This document shows positions 10,508 through 20,929 of a stretch of DNA of 64,000 nucleotides, one piece after another. The notes beneath the pieces are model-generated. The model was not told the DNA's origin and made no database searches. It saw only the letters and a program-made list of their open reading frames with translations. The translations under genes and the position numbers were made by a program. Source of the stretch: Exobasidium rhododendri (Eukaryota; Basidiomycota; Exobasidiomycetes; Exobasidiales; Exobasidiaceae); NCBI GenBank assembly GCA_026210745.1, contig CP110630.1, positions 1,054,001 through 1,118,000 on the forward strand, written 5' to 3'. Within the stretch, counting starts at the first letter, position 1, and each line of letters opens with the position of its first letter.

Positions 10508-11456
10508 TCACGAGGATGAAGTCAAGAATGACTCTCCACACCCACAGCTCTCAACGATGTTTGGGTTGTGAAAGACAAATTTGGCAGACAGGCGGTCTTC
10601 TTGCCAGTCCATCTCTGAGCCTATTATGCTGAAGAGTGCCTTGCTTTCGATCAGGACCTCTACTCCGTCCTGCTTTACCCTTTCGTCGAATTTGCCAGCT
10701 TGATCGGGCGAGATATATTCGAGATGATAGCTCATACCAGCGCAACCCTTGTTCCTTACTCCTATCCGTATAAGCTTGGGCCCCCCGCTCGATTCAAGCA
10801 ATGCCTTCAGTCTTTCGATCGCAGTGGGTGACTGTGAGTGAGACGGAATAAGTACAATTTGGCTTACTGCTACTTCGGCCGATCTCGCTACTTACCAAGA
10901 TTAAGGCAGCCTTCTGAGCCTTGAAGGTCTTGCCACTGCCCTTGCGACCAAGTGAAGGCTTGTTGACAACCTCGGGCGGTACCGCCGAAAGATTCTTTGA
11001 TTCTGTCAGATCTACATCAGCAGGCGTCTCTTTTGCTTTTCCCTTCTCTGATGCATTGCTCAAACCTTGACTTCGGGGTGCTGCAGGAGAGGAAGAGGAC
11101 AACGTCTGACAAGCCTGATTCTTATCGGTCGAAGGAAAGGGGTAGTCTTGGTTCGGACGAGACGAGTTGCTCTTCAATTTGCCCAACGTAGGAATCGAGC
11201 TGAGTGGCGTGTCGAGAGGTCGACTGATTGCAGGCTCTGGCGAAGGTGGTGGTGGTTTGAGTCGTCTGGCACTGGCTGAGAATGATCTTCGATTCGTGCA
11301 AGAGGTCACGTCTGTAGAAGACGATAGGAACGATGCCTGCTGATTACATGCTGCGTTTCTCACCATGGTCGAATAACTGGTGGAGGCCAGGCCGGTGCTT
11401 GGCATCCTTTGCCTCAAGAGCCCTGAGACCGAAGGCCACGAAATTGCACCAACCAT
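10508..11456 (-). CDS. ISA1: Mitochondrial Fe-S assembly protein Isa1
   Basis: Isa1 is an A-type iron-sulfur protein that, with Isa2 and Iba57, is needed for mitochondrial [4Fe-4S] cluster formation. Exons 10896-11456 and 10508-10831 encode 294 residues. The first 130 or so are Ser/Arg/Pro-rich and contain RRSFSASARRL, which looks like a matrix-targeting sequence with a cleavage site. The C-terminal 110 residues are the HesB/IscA fold, with all three metal-binding cysteines visible in VRNKGCAGMSYHLEY and VESCGCGESF. The intron lies inside the first strand (KAALIL/SPTAIERLKALL). I placed the start at the ATG at 11456 (MVGAISWPS). The frame remains open upstream to an ATG at 11591, so the N-terminus is uncertain. 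Confidence 0.92.
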
Positions 11457-11767
11457 CTGTATGATCGAAGGGCTTTCGATGTACCCGGATGCAACTGAAA
11501 GGTCAAAGGTGGCGAAAGAAGTATGGTCGCTCGACTGAATGAAACTATTATAAGGCAACAAGCAGATGGAAGGGGATCCCGCTCTCGACATTTGCTTTCA
11601 ACTTACCATACAGTCATAGGCAGCCCGGCTCTACGCTCTATTTTCTCGCGTCTCGGCCGAGTGGCGGGCGCGAAAGGTATTACCCTCCTGTTCATGGTCG
11701 TCTACTTTCCACCTTAAAAATCTTTTTCACCTCAGGGAGGCCGAACATTGTGCCACCGACAACAAGG

Positions 11768-12226
11768 ATGGCAGCACGACCAAATGCCCGAATTCTGTGA
11801 GGAAGAGAGAGATTCTAGTACAGACTTATCTTCTATCTCTGCCACTAACTTCGACCCTGTTTTAGGCGCGATATGTCAAAACGGCAGAGTGTGACATCGC
11901 ATGAACTACTTCGAAGAGCATTCAAGTTCGTCGCGAGGAACACAACTTTACCTTTCCGGGTCAGACATCAAGCACAGCTACAGCTCAATCAATTTCCATC
12001 AAAGAGCAGACCAGTCGCAGTCAAGGAGAGGTGCACAGAAACGGGAAGGGGGAGAGGTGTCATGACGGAATTTGGGCTTTGCAGGGTGAGTTTGACGCAT
12101 GGTGCAGCGTTGACTTCAGATTGAGTGAAACCTGACTCTCTTTCCGATTGTTCTGTATGCTAGTTCCGTTTCAGACAAAGAGCATTATCAGGGGAGCTGG
12201 CAGGAATACACAAGGCCTCTTGGTAA
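11768..12226 (+). CDS. MRP2: Mitochondrial ribosomal protein uS14m
   Basis: This is the small-subunit mitoribosomal protein of the bacterial S14 type, which binds the 16S-like rRNA head. Three exons (11768-11796, 11866-12085, 12164-12226) give 103 residues. Typical S14 sequence includes FVARNTTLPFRVRHQAQLQL, the basic CTETGRGRGVMTEFGLCR and the terminal LAGIHKASW. The first exon is 29 nt, and its join restores MAARPNARILRDMSKRQ. It is divergent from ISA1 (311 bp) and convergent with another mitoribosomal gene, mL60. Confidence 0.93.
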
Positions 12227-12413
12227 ACACTTTCTGACTAAATATCTCCCACGTTGATACTGTATACTACTCAATTCCTTCAAAGCCTCGAATGGAAAAC
12301 ATGTTTTCTGGCGATTGTCCAGCATCTGATATGAGTTTGACTTGTTGTACATGAGAGGAGGTGGAGGAGGAGGAGTAATGGCTTTGATCTTCAAAAGAGC
12401 GAGACTAAATCTC

Positions 12414-12889
12414 CTAGAACCCTCTTGGATTGGTACGGAGGGTGAGCCTGGTCCATTTGGGTACCTGAAGTCATAGTTGTGACGACGAAATGTGAGGCAA
12501 GTAGAAAGCATGCTCTATCGACAATGTTGTATACTCACTTTGTGAATGCTCTTCCTGTAATCTCTGCCAGTGCGTGAAAAGATGGTATATTTGTCCTTTG
12601 CAGGCATCTCTCCTTCCTTGGGCAGCTGCAGTGCCCTCTCCAATGCTCCACAGTGTACCCCACTCCTCTCAACAGCCTCGATCACTCCGTCGACATTCCT
12701 CAGTCTCTCCCTGACTCTCTGTTTGCGTGGCCCAGACAGGCGCCATGGGTCCTTCCTATATTCACCAAGCAGAAATCTGATGTGTCAGATTACGATCGCT
12801 CCTTTCGCCCCTCACTCCCGTCACGAAACGTCGACTCACCACAGTAAACCTCCACCGCGGACAGGAGATGCTCTAAAAGCGCCAAACAT
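12414..12889 (-). CDS. MRPL31: Mitochondrial ribosomal protein mL60
   Basis: mL60 (yeast MrpL31) is a fungus-specific large-subunit mitoribosomal protein. Exons 12840-12889, 12539-12755 and 12414-12464 encode 105 residues. The first exon gives MFGAFRASPVRGGGLLW. The second has KDPWRLSGPRKQRVRERLRN and the diagnostic KEGEMPAKDKYTIFS. The last gives IHKVPKWTRLTLRTNPRGF across the join. Both introns are about 75-85 nt with GTGAGT donors. A 96-codon frame overlapping the first exon on the same strand is out of frame with these motifs and was discarded. The gene is convergent with uS14m and divergent from RPA34. Confidence 0.94.
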
Positions 12890-13172
12890 ACCGTCTGTAT
12901 GTCGTCAAAAGTGGTGAGTAGGAAGGGTAGTGTCCGAATGATCAAGGTTTGCCAGTCTCCAAAAGGGAAAAAGCGTGAAGTTGATCGTAGAAGCAGACGA
13001 GCAGAACTCATTACGTAATCCTGAACTTTTTTTGGGCTCATTTCTGAGATTTCGTTTTCAAGATGTCCCGTAGGCTGCATAGTACCTCAATCTAAAGCTT
13101 GGCTAGCCTCCTTGACGAAGAAGCTGCTACAGGCTTTTGTACCCAATCGAGACCTCTCTCAATAGGCAGAAG

Positions 13173-14403
13173 ATGTCTTCCTCTTCTACTTCTTCTGATG
13201 TGGTGTCAGACTCGGAAGCAGAGTCAAGCAGGCGGCAAGGTCAGGCACAACAGATAGAAGAAGAGACGGCTAATGCTGCAACGTACTCTGGAAGACCACG
13301 ACATGGCGAAAAGCTCTCGTGAGTCTCTATCTTGAAGGCACACTTTATCGAGTTCTCGAGTATGACTAATGTGTGCTGTCTCGATAGATTCAAAGCTCCC
13401 AAAGGCTACCTACCCTCTCACGTATCTCATGAAGTACTGTCAATTTTTGGTCGTGATGCTCTCAAGAGCGATTCGAAGAAGCAGCTCTGGGCGATCAAGA
13501 TACCCGAAGGTGTGAGTAGCTCTTATGAAGGATAGCAGCTTCTAGTCTGGAAGTATTCTTGACATCTCTTGTATCTCTTCAGCTTCCACCATCCACCTTA
13601 GATGGGCTAGTGATTACTGTGCCTACCACAACCACTTCCACCTTGGCTAAAATCCAAATCCAAGCACCAGTCAGAGGCAGTGCTACTCAGGTGCAGACAA
13701 AGTCCTACACTCTGAAAGGTCGAAAGAAGACTCAAGCGTCCAAAGATCACGATAAAGCAGTCACACAATTGATTGCAATGGCAGGAGGACGTAAAGCATC
13801 GGACGAGGATGCGGAAGAATTAGACAGTAAAGAGGGAGATAGCTTTCAAATCATGGTGCCTCACTCCCAATCAAGATCAGGTCGTTACGTTTTCGGTGAG
13901 TATCGCATGGAACGATGTTATCGACAAATGTGAGCTGATGCGCGAGGCTTACTGCTCCTTCAGCTCCTGGAACCATAAAGCAACATCTGCAGCTCGTTCT
14001 TGATGCACCCGCACGGGCTGACGTCTATGCAGATGGTTCGACTAAAAGTGAGATTGCTTCACATATCAAATTAGGAGCAGGGTCTGGTGCAGGAGCAAAG
14101 AATGTTGTGTCAGGGGAGAAGAGACAAAGAGAGCAACCTTGGAATAAGCTGAAGGGATTCTTGTGAGTGCAAGGAAGGAGGGTGACAGTGCCGACTTCAC
14201 TCTCTACTAAAGATTGCGGTCGTTGCAGCTATCCTACTGGATCGGGATCGGAAGAAGCAAGGAATGAGCCTGACGAGATGATCGTAGATGACCCGACCCC
14301 AAAAGCCAAGAAAAGTAGAAAGGGCGCAGATATCGTAAGCCCGAAGAAAGTAACGAAAAACAAAGAGATTGACAAGAAGAATGCTGGGAGAAGGAAGAGC
14401 TAG
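13173..14403 (+). CDS. RPA34: RNA polymerase I subunit Rpa34 homologue
   Basis: This is the probable A34.5 subunit, which with A49 forms the TFIIF-like heterodimer of RNA polymerase I. Five exons (13173-13318, 13388-13511, 13583-13895, 13964-14162, 14229-14403) encode 318 residues. After an acidic, serine-rich N-terminus comes the family-like segment SFKAPKGYLPSHV, then QLWAIKIPEG/LPPSTLDGLVI. Next is a variable middle with VTQLIAMAG, a segment APGTIKQHLQLVLDAP, and a lysine-rich tail (KKSRKGADIVSPKKVTKNKE). Domain order and the basic tail fit A34.5, a fast-evolving family, so the name rests on modest similarity. I used the ATG at 13173, which follows an in-frame sequence lacking an upstream ATG. 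Confidence 0.75.
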
Positions 14404-14497
14404 CTTCACTGCGCACTCGAAATAATCATAGAGTACACATTGCATATATAAAAGAGAGGTGCAGCTTGTACAAATACTATCCTTGCTAGATTGTTCA

Positions 14498-15406
14498 CTA
14501 TACCGAAAAGCTTTTCTCTCTCTCTCGTTGTTCACGCTCCTTCTCCAAACGAGCTTCCAGTTTGTTGAATTCCTCCAGTTGGACTTCCTCTTCTCGATCC
14601 AAAACTTGCTCTACTGCCTTGACTTCGGGTATGTAGTGCATCAACATCCTTTCAATTCCACTCTTGAGTGTCACTGTACTTGAACTGCATCCTCGACAGC
14701 TTCCTTTGAGCTTAAGCAGTACGATTCCATCAGTCTCCTCGCCGAAACCTCTATATTCAATGTCACCACCGTCCTCTTGAATGGCCGGTCTGACGCGCGT
14801 ATCAAGAAGCTCCTTGATCATAGCGACCGTCTCTGAATCAGTGTCCAATATCAGTGTATCGCTACTGCCTTGCTGATCGCTAGGATCGGGAAAGAGCGAT
14901 TCTCCAAGTTGAAAGAACTCCATAATATTCGCATATATCTCTGGCTTGAGGACCGTCCATTGATGCTCGGCGTCTTTTGAGACAGTGACAAAGTCAGGGC
15001 CATAGAAGACACCCTTCACTCCATCAATGCCGAACAGCTTCTTAGCCAGAGGTGAGCTCATCGACGATCGAGTGTCCAAGAATTCTGCTGTGCCACTATC
15101 CATGACTGCCTGACCTGGCAAGAATTTCAACGAATCTTCGTTTGGGGTTGACTCAGTCTGAATGAACATGGTACGTCTCTGATGGACGATGGACGTCCTA
15201 AGAGAGTCACGATTCCTCCATGCCGAGGAGGAAGGTGCTGACAGTAAGCTGAAAGCACGAGAAGAAGTCGTGGCAAATGACCTCATAGTGTTAGTAGTAG
15301 CAGAAGAAGAGCAGCGATGAGTGGCACTCGATGCAGCTGACCGCGACGTCGATCCAAGCGAATTCTTGAGTACGGCTTGAGCAATCCTGTTGGCAAGCGT
15401 TGACAT
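14498..15406 (-). CDS. NFU1: Mitochondrial Fe-S scaffold/transfer protein Nfu1
   Basis: Nfu1 delivers [4Fe-4S] clusters to mitochondrial targets such as lipoate synthase and respiratory enzymes. It is a single exon of 302 residues. The first 75 residues or so are Ser/Thr/Arg-rich without acidic residues, as in a mitochondrial presequence. The Nfu N-terminal domain runs about 79-165 (MFIQTESTPNEDSLKFLPG). The NifU domain runs about 195-265 (VRPAIQEDGGDIEYRGF) with the cluster-binding C237-x-x-C240 in KGSCRGCSSSTV. A charged coiled tail ends the protein. It lies 3 kb from ISA1, which acts in the same late Fe-S pathway. Confidence 0.95.
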   Translation of the reverse strand: MSTLANRIAQAVLKNSLGSTSRSAASSATHRCSSSATTNTMRSFATTSSRAFSLLSAPSSSAWRNRDSLRTSIVHQRRTMFIQTESTPNEDSLKFLPGQAVMDSGTAEFLDTRSSMSSPLAKKLFGIDGVKGVFYGPDFVTVSKDAEHQWTVLKPEIYANIMEFFQLGESLFPDPSDQQGSSDTLILDTDSETVAMIKELLDTRVRPAIQEDGGDIEYRGFGEETDGIVLLKLKGSCRGCSSSTVTLKSGIERMLMHYIPEVKAVEQVLDREEEVQLEEFNKLEARLEKEREQREREKSFSV

Positions 15407-15750
15407 TACTGCACAGCTTTGCTAGGCGGTATCGTGTTGAAGGCGTAGGGATGGGCAGAAGCAAGCTTACTTTGAGTGATGAAGTTGAGTCGAGAGGAAA
15501 TGTGAATCAAATCTCTCTGTCCAGGAAAGTGTGACGCACGCGATGCGATTAATCCTGGCCCTCCACCTTTGGAAAGACGGGCATCTCACCTACACGATCA
15601 TCAACCTCGTCCGTCGCTTTACTACCTCATCGATTGCTACTATACAAAAAGTGGAAACTACCTCTCATCTGTTATAATACACACTACTGGAATCGATCAT
15701 GCGGCCTGAGCAGAATACGGCAGACACTGGCACGGCGCATGCATTTCTCA

Positions 15751-16453
15751 TCACTTCAATTCTGCCTCCAGTCGATCCATTTTAGCCTGCTTTACGTCTT
15801 TCTCAGCTCGCAGACGTTGCAGTTCCAATTGCAGGCGCTGTGATTGTCCCGATGAGACTGTGCGTTCTAGTGTAGCATGAGACTCTCCTCGAAGAAGATG
15901 TCCGATAGGGATACCGTGTAGCTGTGCCAGTTGTTCTAAGCGGAGGCTTTGTTGAGCAGCCTTTAGATGGAAGATTTTAACATTAAAGGTGAGCAAGATG
16001 CGGCTGAATATGATTCACACATCGCACTGCCTACCTTGGCTTTGAAGGACTTCGCACGTCTTTCATCGCGCTGCAGCGCTTCTTCCGCTCTCATTATGAG
16101 TTGTTTGAGCTGGGGAGCAATCTCGGCGTTGAGATGCGCTCGTGCAGTCTGAATCTCCTTTTCTGACACCAGATCAAAGTGCTTCTTAGAAGAGAGGACC
16201 TTTGAGAAGCGGCCGAAATCACTCGTTTGCTCCTGGAGGTGCTCATTAATTGACTCTAGCTGTCCCGGAAAAGAGAAAAGCAACTCTTTCAGCACACATC
16301 ATCTTCACACTGACTGCATCAATCGATCTTTGCCAATGTACTCACAGTCCTGCATGTCAAATCCACGCTATTAATGCAAGAAGACAGGCAATTGAGAATG
16401 TGATGTGAGGAAGTAGACGCCCTCGAAGGATACGAGGACTGTCGCCCGCTCAT
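15751..16453 (-). CDS. SPC19: DASH/Dam1 complex subunit Spc19
   Basis: Spc19 belongs to the fungal DASH (Dam1) ring that couples kinetochores to microtubule plus ends. Exons 16346-16453, 16035-16259 and 15751-15960 encode 180 residues. Conserved sequence includes CLSSCINSVDLTCRTLESIN, then SDFGRFSKVLSSKKHFDLVS, EIAPQLKQLIMRAEEAL and the basic heptad DERRAKSFKAK. The third exon is coiled coil to the end (RLRAEKDVKQAKMDRLEAELK). The second intron has a GTAGGC donor. It is divergent from LSM1 over 224 bp. The name is based on family motifs recalled, so it is solid but not certain. Confidence 0.82.
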
Positions 16454-16677
16454 CTTCGCTGAAAGGATGCGAGAGAGAGGGTGTAGCATGCAAAGGCTAG
16501 CAGCATGTCTCTCGTGTTGTTCGCGGCGCGACTCCTGCTTTCACGTGTTGTCAACCTGCTCGAGCCAAGCTTTCTATATGATTGGGAAGGCCACCGTCAG
16601 GGGAGGAAGCTGACGCTCTTGAACAGCATAACTCACATCCCTACCGCGACTACCACCTGCACACTGCTACATATCTG

Positions 16678-17367
16678 ATGGACGCTGATACTATTCTATC
16701 ACACGTTGCCTTCACCACTTCGGGATCATTAGTTGATTGCGTGGATAGTAAGTAAAGAAGTGAAGGACTGAGAACGATATGTTGTCCTACTCGCATTTTG
16801 CTACCTAGTCTTACCTCGGAGAGCGTCTTGCAGAAAAAGTCATTATCATACTTCGAGATGGTAAGAACTTGATTGGCGTTCTCCGTTCATACGATCAATT
16901 TGGTGGGTTTGCCTTCACCTTGAAGTATTTGCTGCAATTTTGCAGGCAAGTTTTAGAGATTATGTTGCTGACTTCGATCACCACAAACCTGCAGCCAATC
17001 TTGTCCTTCAGGACACGATTGAAAGGATGTTCTCTGGCAATCGATATTTTGATATTCCACGCGGTCTATACTTGGTTCGAGGGGAGAATGTGGTCTTGCT
17101 GGGCGAAATTGTAAGAGCGAAGGAATAGGGCGATCATATTTTATGATTGCCGACTCACACTCTTTCTTCTTTTCACTATTCAAGGACCTGGACAAGGAAG
17201 ATGACCAATCCATATGTGCACCTGTGAGACCCGAAGCCATCTCGATGTTGATGTCTGCTCGTACCGCAGAGACTGAGGCAAGAATACAAGCAGAGAAGCG
17301 AAAAGCGGACGTTCTTCGAAGGAAGCATGGTTTCTGTGCGGAGGGAGAAAGACTTCCCGAATCGTAA
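16678..17367 (+). CDS. LSM1: LSM1, cytoplasmic mRNA-decay Sm-like protein
   Basis: Lsm1 defines the cytoplasmic Lsm1-7 ring that binds oligoadenylated mRNA 3' ends with Pat1 and promotes decapping. Four exons (16678-16747, 16834-16902, 16995-17110, 17185-17367) encode 145 residues. Sm motif 1 is VDKKVIIILRDGKNLIGVLR, followed by SYDQFANLVLQDTIERMF. Sm motif 2 is IPRGLYLVRGENVVLLGEI. The C-terminal extension is the Lsm1-type helix (ARTAETEARIQAEKRKADVL). The first acceptor was chosen at TTGCAG because it restores the conserved VDKKV; the earlier CTAG acceptor breaks the frame. Confidence 0.94.
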
Positions 17368-18075
17368 AGGACCGCTGCGGACGGATCGGTACGGGGAAGC
17401 TTCCTGACAGTCGTCGGCCTTCCTTGATCCTTAGATTGATGACTTTCAAAGAAGTCTTCACACTCTAGAACGTATCTGATTAGTCAGCTGCTCATCGTCT
17501 ACCTGCTTTGGATCGTTGATTATGGACTATCGGATAGCCAATGATCTGTGCGTGGTTTGAAAAAATAAGTTGCCTATGCAATAGAGGAGCTGAGCTTCTA
17601 ACAATCGAGACAGCTGTATCTTTTATAGTAGTAACACCTATTCTCATCCTCACATTACTGTACTCTAAGCCCCTCGCAAATGTGATGCTCAACTCCCTCT
17701 CCGCTCGTCGTTTACTTCACTCCTGGAACGTCGCTTACTAAGAGTCTTGCGCTCAGAGAGATTTGGAGTAGTCTTAGCTTACAACAGAATGTCGCACTTC
17801 TCAGTGGTCGTCAATACTCTTTCCCAAAGGCACGGACGGCGCAAGTGGCCTTTTGCCTCCTCCTGCTTTCTGTCCGTGCAAGAGAATGTCGCCTTCCTCG
17901 CGTCACCCTGAATCCTGCCCAGGATTTCCTCCGCGGTCTGTCTCGTCAATCTCGATAAAATTCCTATCTAGACTAGACGCACAGGGTAGAAAGTTTCAAG
18001 CAACCTTTTTCTACTAATCTAGCTTAATTGACGTTTACATGCTGCCTTGTTGCGTGACGATCCAGGATCAACAGG
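17368..18075. other. Intergenic region with no recognised gene
   Basis: About 700 bp between LSM1 and the next plus-strand gene, so it must include the promoter of the latter. I read both strands and found only short frames without motifs. I looked for tRNA A/B boxes and U6-like sequence and saw none. Confidence 0.4.
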
Positions 18076-19015
18076 ATGCCACACAAGCGGTCTAAATTCG
18101 CCGATCGAATGGCAGATCGTGCTAAGAAGTAAGTGGAGTGCGCTGCGCTCATGCAAAATTTGCAGAAGCTGACCCTTTTGACGTCTTTGCTGTGCAAGGG
18201 GAAACGATCTGCCGCCTAATAATGATCTACACTTCAAGTCATTGCCAAAGGGGGCTATGCGAATAATCAATGCTGCTTCGATTCAGGCTCAATATCGGGA
18301 AAAGAAGAAAGAGAGAGAGGAAGAACTGGCCAGGAAGACGAAGGGAAAGGGAAAAGGGGAGCAGGGTACACTGCAGATTAGAGAGGGCGAGAAAATGGGA
18401 GATTTCAATAGGTGCGAGAAAGGAATGCTTGTCGTGTTGGTAGTGCGCCATACTGATTCCAGCCCTTGGCCTTGGCCTTTCTTCCCTTCTATTCACAGAC
18501 GAGTGGAGAGTACGATGGCAAAGGACATCAACAAGTCTATTCGTGCCACCAACGAGACGAGCAAGAAACGCAAAAGGAAAGGTGGCGCCGAAAACGAAGA
18601 TCATCCGAGCGAGGAGGCTTCTACATTTGCGTCGGCAAAGAAGAATGCAGTCCCTCGCGAATCCAACAGCAAAGACCTCAAGCGAGCAAGAGAGGCAATT
18701 GAAAATGGCAAGGGTAAGGAAATTGAGTTCAAACAGGCTGATAGCAGGAAACGGCTCAATGATGTTGTTCAAGCACCGCCAAACCTCACAAAGGCACCTC
18801 GAGGGGAGTCAAAGTCTGCCCTAGAAAGGAAGGCCAGTCTGAAAGCTGCACTGTCCGGCCGAGACGCAGAGACGAGCACGAGTAAATCTGCCAGACTGCC
18901 TGAACCTGTGTTGAAGGGCGGCCTAAAGAGAGAGGCTATGCTACGAGAAGAGAGGGAGAGAGCTGTGCAGGCATATCGAAGCAAAAAACAAGCTCAACTG
19001 AGTAGTCGCCAGTGA
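18076..19015 (+). CDS. CCDC137-like basic nucleolar protein
   Basis: Exons 18076-18128, 18199-18411 and 18499-19015 encode 260 highly basic residues. The N-terminus MPHKRSKFADRMADRAKKG, the DLPP motif and the block GEKMGDFNRRVEST resemble a conserved eukaryotic family. The C-terminal REERERAVQAYRSKKQAQ closely matches the end of human CCDC137, a chromatin- and nucleolus-associated protein whose molecular function I cannot state from sequence. Long runs of Lys, Arg and Glu suggest extended helices and a nuclear or nucleolar location. The second intron (18412-18498) is 87 nt, has no in-frame stop and uses a weak GTGCGA donor, so a form with 29 extra residues is possible. Confidence 0.8.
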
Positions 19016-19703
19016 GAGAGAAGACCTTTTCGCTTTTTCAAGTATACATGTAAATCGCTCTTGTATTTTTAGTTACAACCTATCGCAAGAAAGCTTTGAT
19101 TTCTTCCCCTCTATACTTTGTCTTTTTTTTCTCGCCCCTACTTCTTCGACATAGTTCCCCGTTCATCAGCTTGCGATCGAAGTAACTACGATTTGTCCCA
19201 CAGTGGTTTGGCGCTTGATTGCCACCTAAGCAGGCAACCAAGTTTCCTATATAACTGCCAAGATATCACATCGCTCTCCTCCACCGCGATCATGAGAAAG
19301 ATCTCATGATCTATGGCACCTAGCAACTCGCCTCAGGCAAAGTGTCGCGAGCGGGTGTGGCATGGTAGCTGAGGAAGGCGGAAAGAGGGTCAGCTTAAGA
19401 AGTCAATTGTGCGAATCGTGTTCGACCTTCTTCCTTGTGACTCACAGTGAAATCCTAAAGAGAAGGGAATTTACAAAATTATTGCGCCTTCTTATACCTG
19501 CTCTGCTAGGCTGCGGGCTTGAAGCGGAGAAAAAGGGAAAAAAGATTTTTATCGAGGAAATTGACACGCGAAAAGCGTGCAGGGCCAACCCAGATCGATC
19601 TGATCCGATCCTTGAGACTCGAGATTCTGATTAGCCAGGCGTTCAAGTGATCGCTACCCTGCCTTCCACCTGAGTGTTCCCTTCACACCGCCTAGCCCTA
19701 GCG
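19016..19703. promoter_or_regulatory. Upstream region of uS15m
   Basis: A 688-bp gap between two plus-strand genes. It begins with a T-rich stretch after the CCDC137-like stop and contains a short inverted pattern around 19300 (ATGAGAAAGATCTCAT). No gene was recognised. The 5' UTR and promoter of uS15m must lie here. Confidence 0.4.
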
Positions 19704-20788
19704 ATGATGCGAACAGCAATTCAGAACACCACATCTGCTCTGGAGAGGAGCAGTAGACTTTGCTTGCCTTCCGGGTCTCGTCACTTGCATTCGTCTGCAC
19801 CAAATCCGGCACATTCTACATCCTCGTCATCAGCGTCATCGTCCTCTGATGCGTCTAGACCCACTCTCACTCCAGTGCAAATTCAACAGCTCAGAAAGGA
19901 AAGGGAGCAAAAGCGGGAAATCACACGACGACTGTATGAGCTTTCCAAGCCAGATCCTGTGCTAGGCCATCAAATGAACGAAATTGGAGAGAAGCTGTGG
20001 AAGTCTAGCGAACTTTGCAGCATTATACTCACCAAAGACGAAGTCTGGGGAGTACGAGAAGATAGGAGAGGGAATCTTCTGAACGTTGAGGAAAAGGAGG
20101 AGAAATCGCTGGGCGACGCCTCATTCCCGGGTCCAAAGAGGGTAAATTTCGGGCTGGACACGGAAGAAGATCGTAGATTATTGTTTTCAGATCTCCCCTC
20201 GGTGAAGTTGGAAGATCGTCTGAGGAATGCAATGGATCCCACAATGGCGAGTGAGGAAGAGCTCGCTAGTCTTTCGGATGATATGCAGCATGTCGTCGAT
20301 CAGGAGTCTTTGCATGCCGATATCCTCAGTAGAGTACTTGATCTTAAGAATGCAAGCGGAAAGGGTATTCAGGTTGAAAACACACGCAGGATCGTGGACA
20401 GATTTGGAGCTCGATTAGAGGGTGATGAACGAGGACCGGATACTGGAAGCGTCGAATGTCAAGGTGAGGGAATGCAGGGACGGAGACAGATGGAGGCTGT
20501 GAAAAGATTGCAACTCTGACTCATCACCCCCTTTTCTCGTCAGCTGCCGTACTAACATATCGCATTCGCAATCTGCAAGAGCACCTCCAATCTGATGCTC
20601 GGCATGACAATCAGAACCGAAGGAGCATGACATTACTAGTCCATCAAAGAGCGAAGTTGCTCAAATATCTGAAGCGGAAGTCGGCCAGTCGATACAAAGC
20701 ACTCCTTCCACGCATCGGGGTAGAAGCGCGGGCGGTAGAAGGCGAGATTGTAGTGCCAGGCAAACCAAGGCTGCAAATAGCAACATGA
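19704..20788 (+). CDS. MRPS28: Mitochondrial ribosomal protein uS15m
   Basis: Small-subunit mitoribosomal protein of the S15 family. Exons 19704-20463 and 20544-20788 encode 334 residues. The first 50 or so are a likely targeting sequence with RHLHSSAPNP. A long mitochondria-specific N-terminal domain follows. The S15 fold is in the C-terminal third and crosses the intron: VECQ/AAVLTYRIRNLQEHL, then the RNA-binding signature RRSMTLLVHQRAKLLKYL and KRKSASRYKALLPRIG. The size is similar to yeast MrpS28. The start is the first of two adjacent ATGs at 19704; only a GTG lies upstream in frame. Confidence 0.93.
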
Positions 20789-20929
20789 TTGTAGGATACG
20801 CTGCCTCGAAGGGCATCACTATAATAAGAAGAGATTAAGATTGGAAAGATGAATTATCAAGTGGGAACAGGAACCAGGGATTGGCGGGTGTCTTCCGGCC
20901 TACAATTGCTATCCATGAGGGTAAAATCT

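Noticed and set aside
12790-13080. 96-codon minus-strand frame with a hydrophobic segment (TLPFLLTTFDDIQTVCLALL)
   Set aside because: It overlaps the first exon of mL60 in a different frame, and the mL60 motifs are convincing, so this is leader or shadow sequence.
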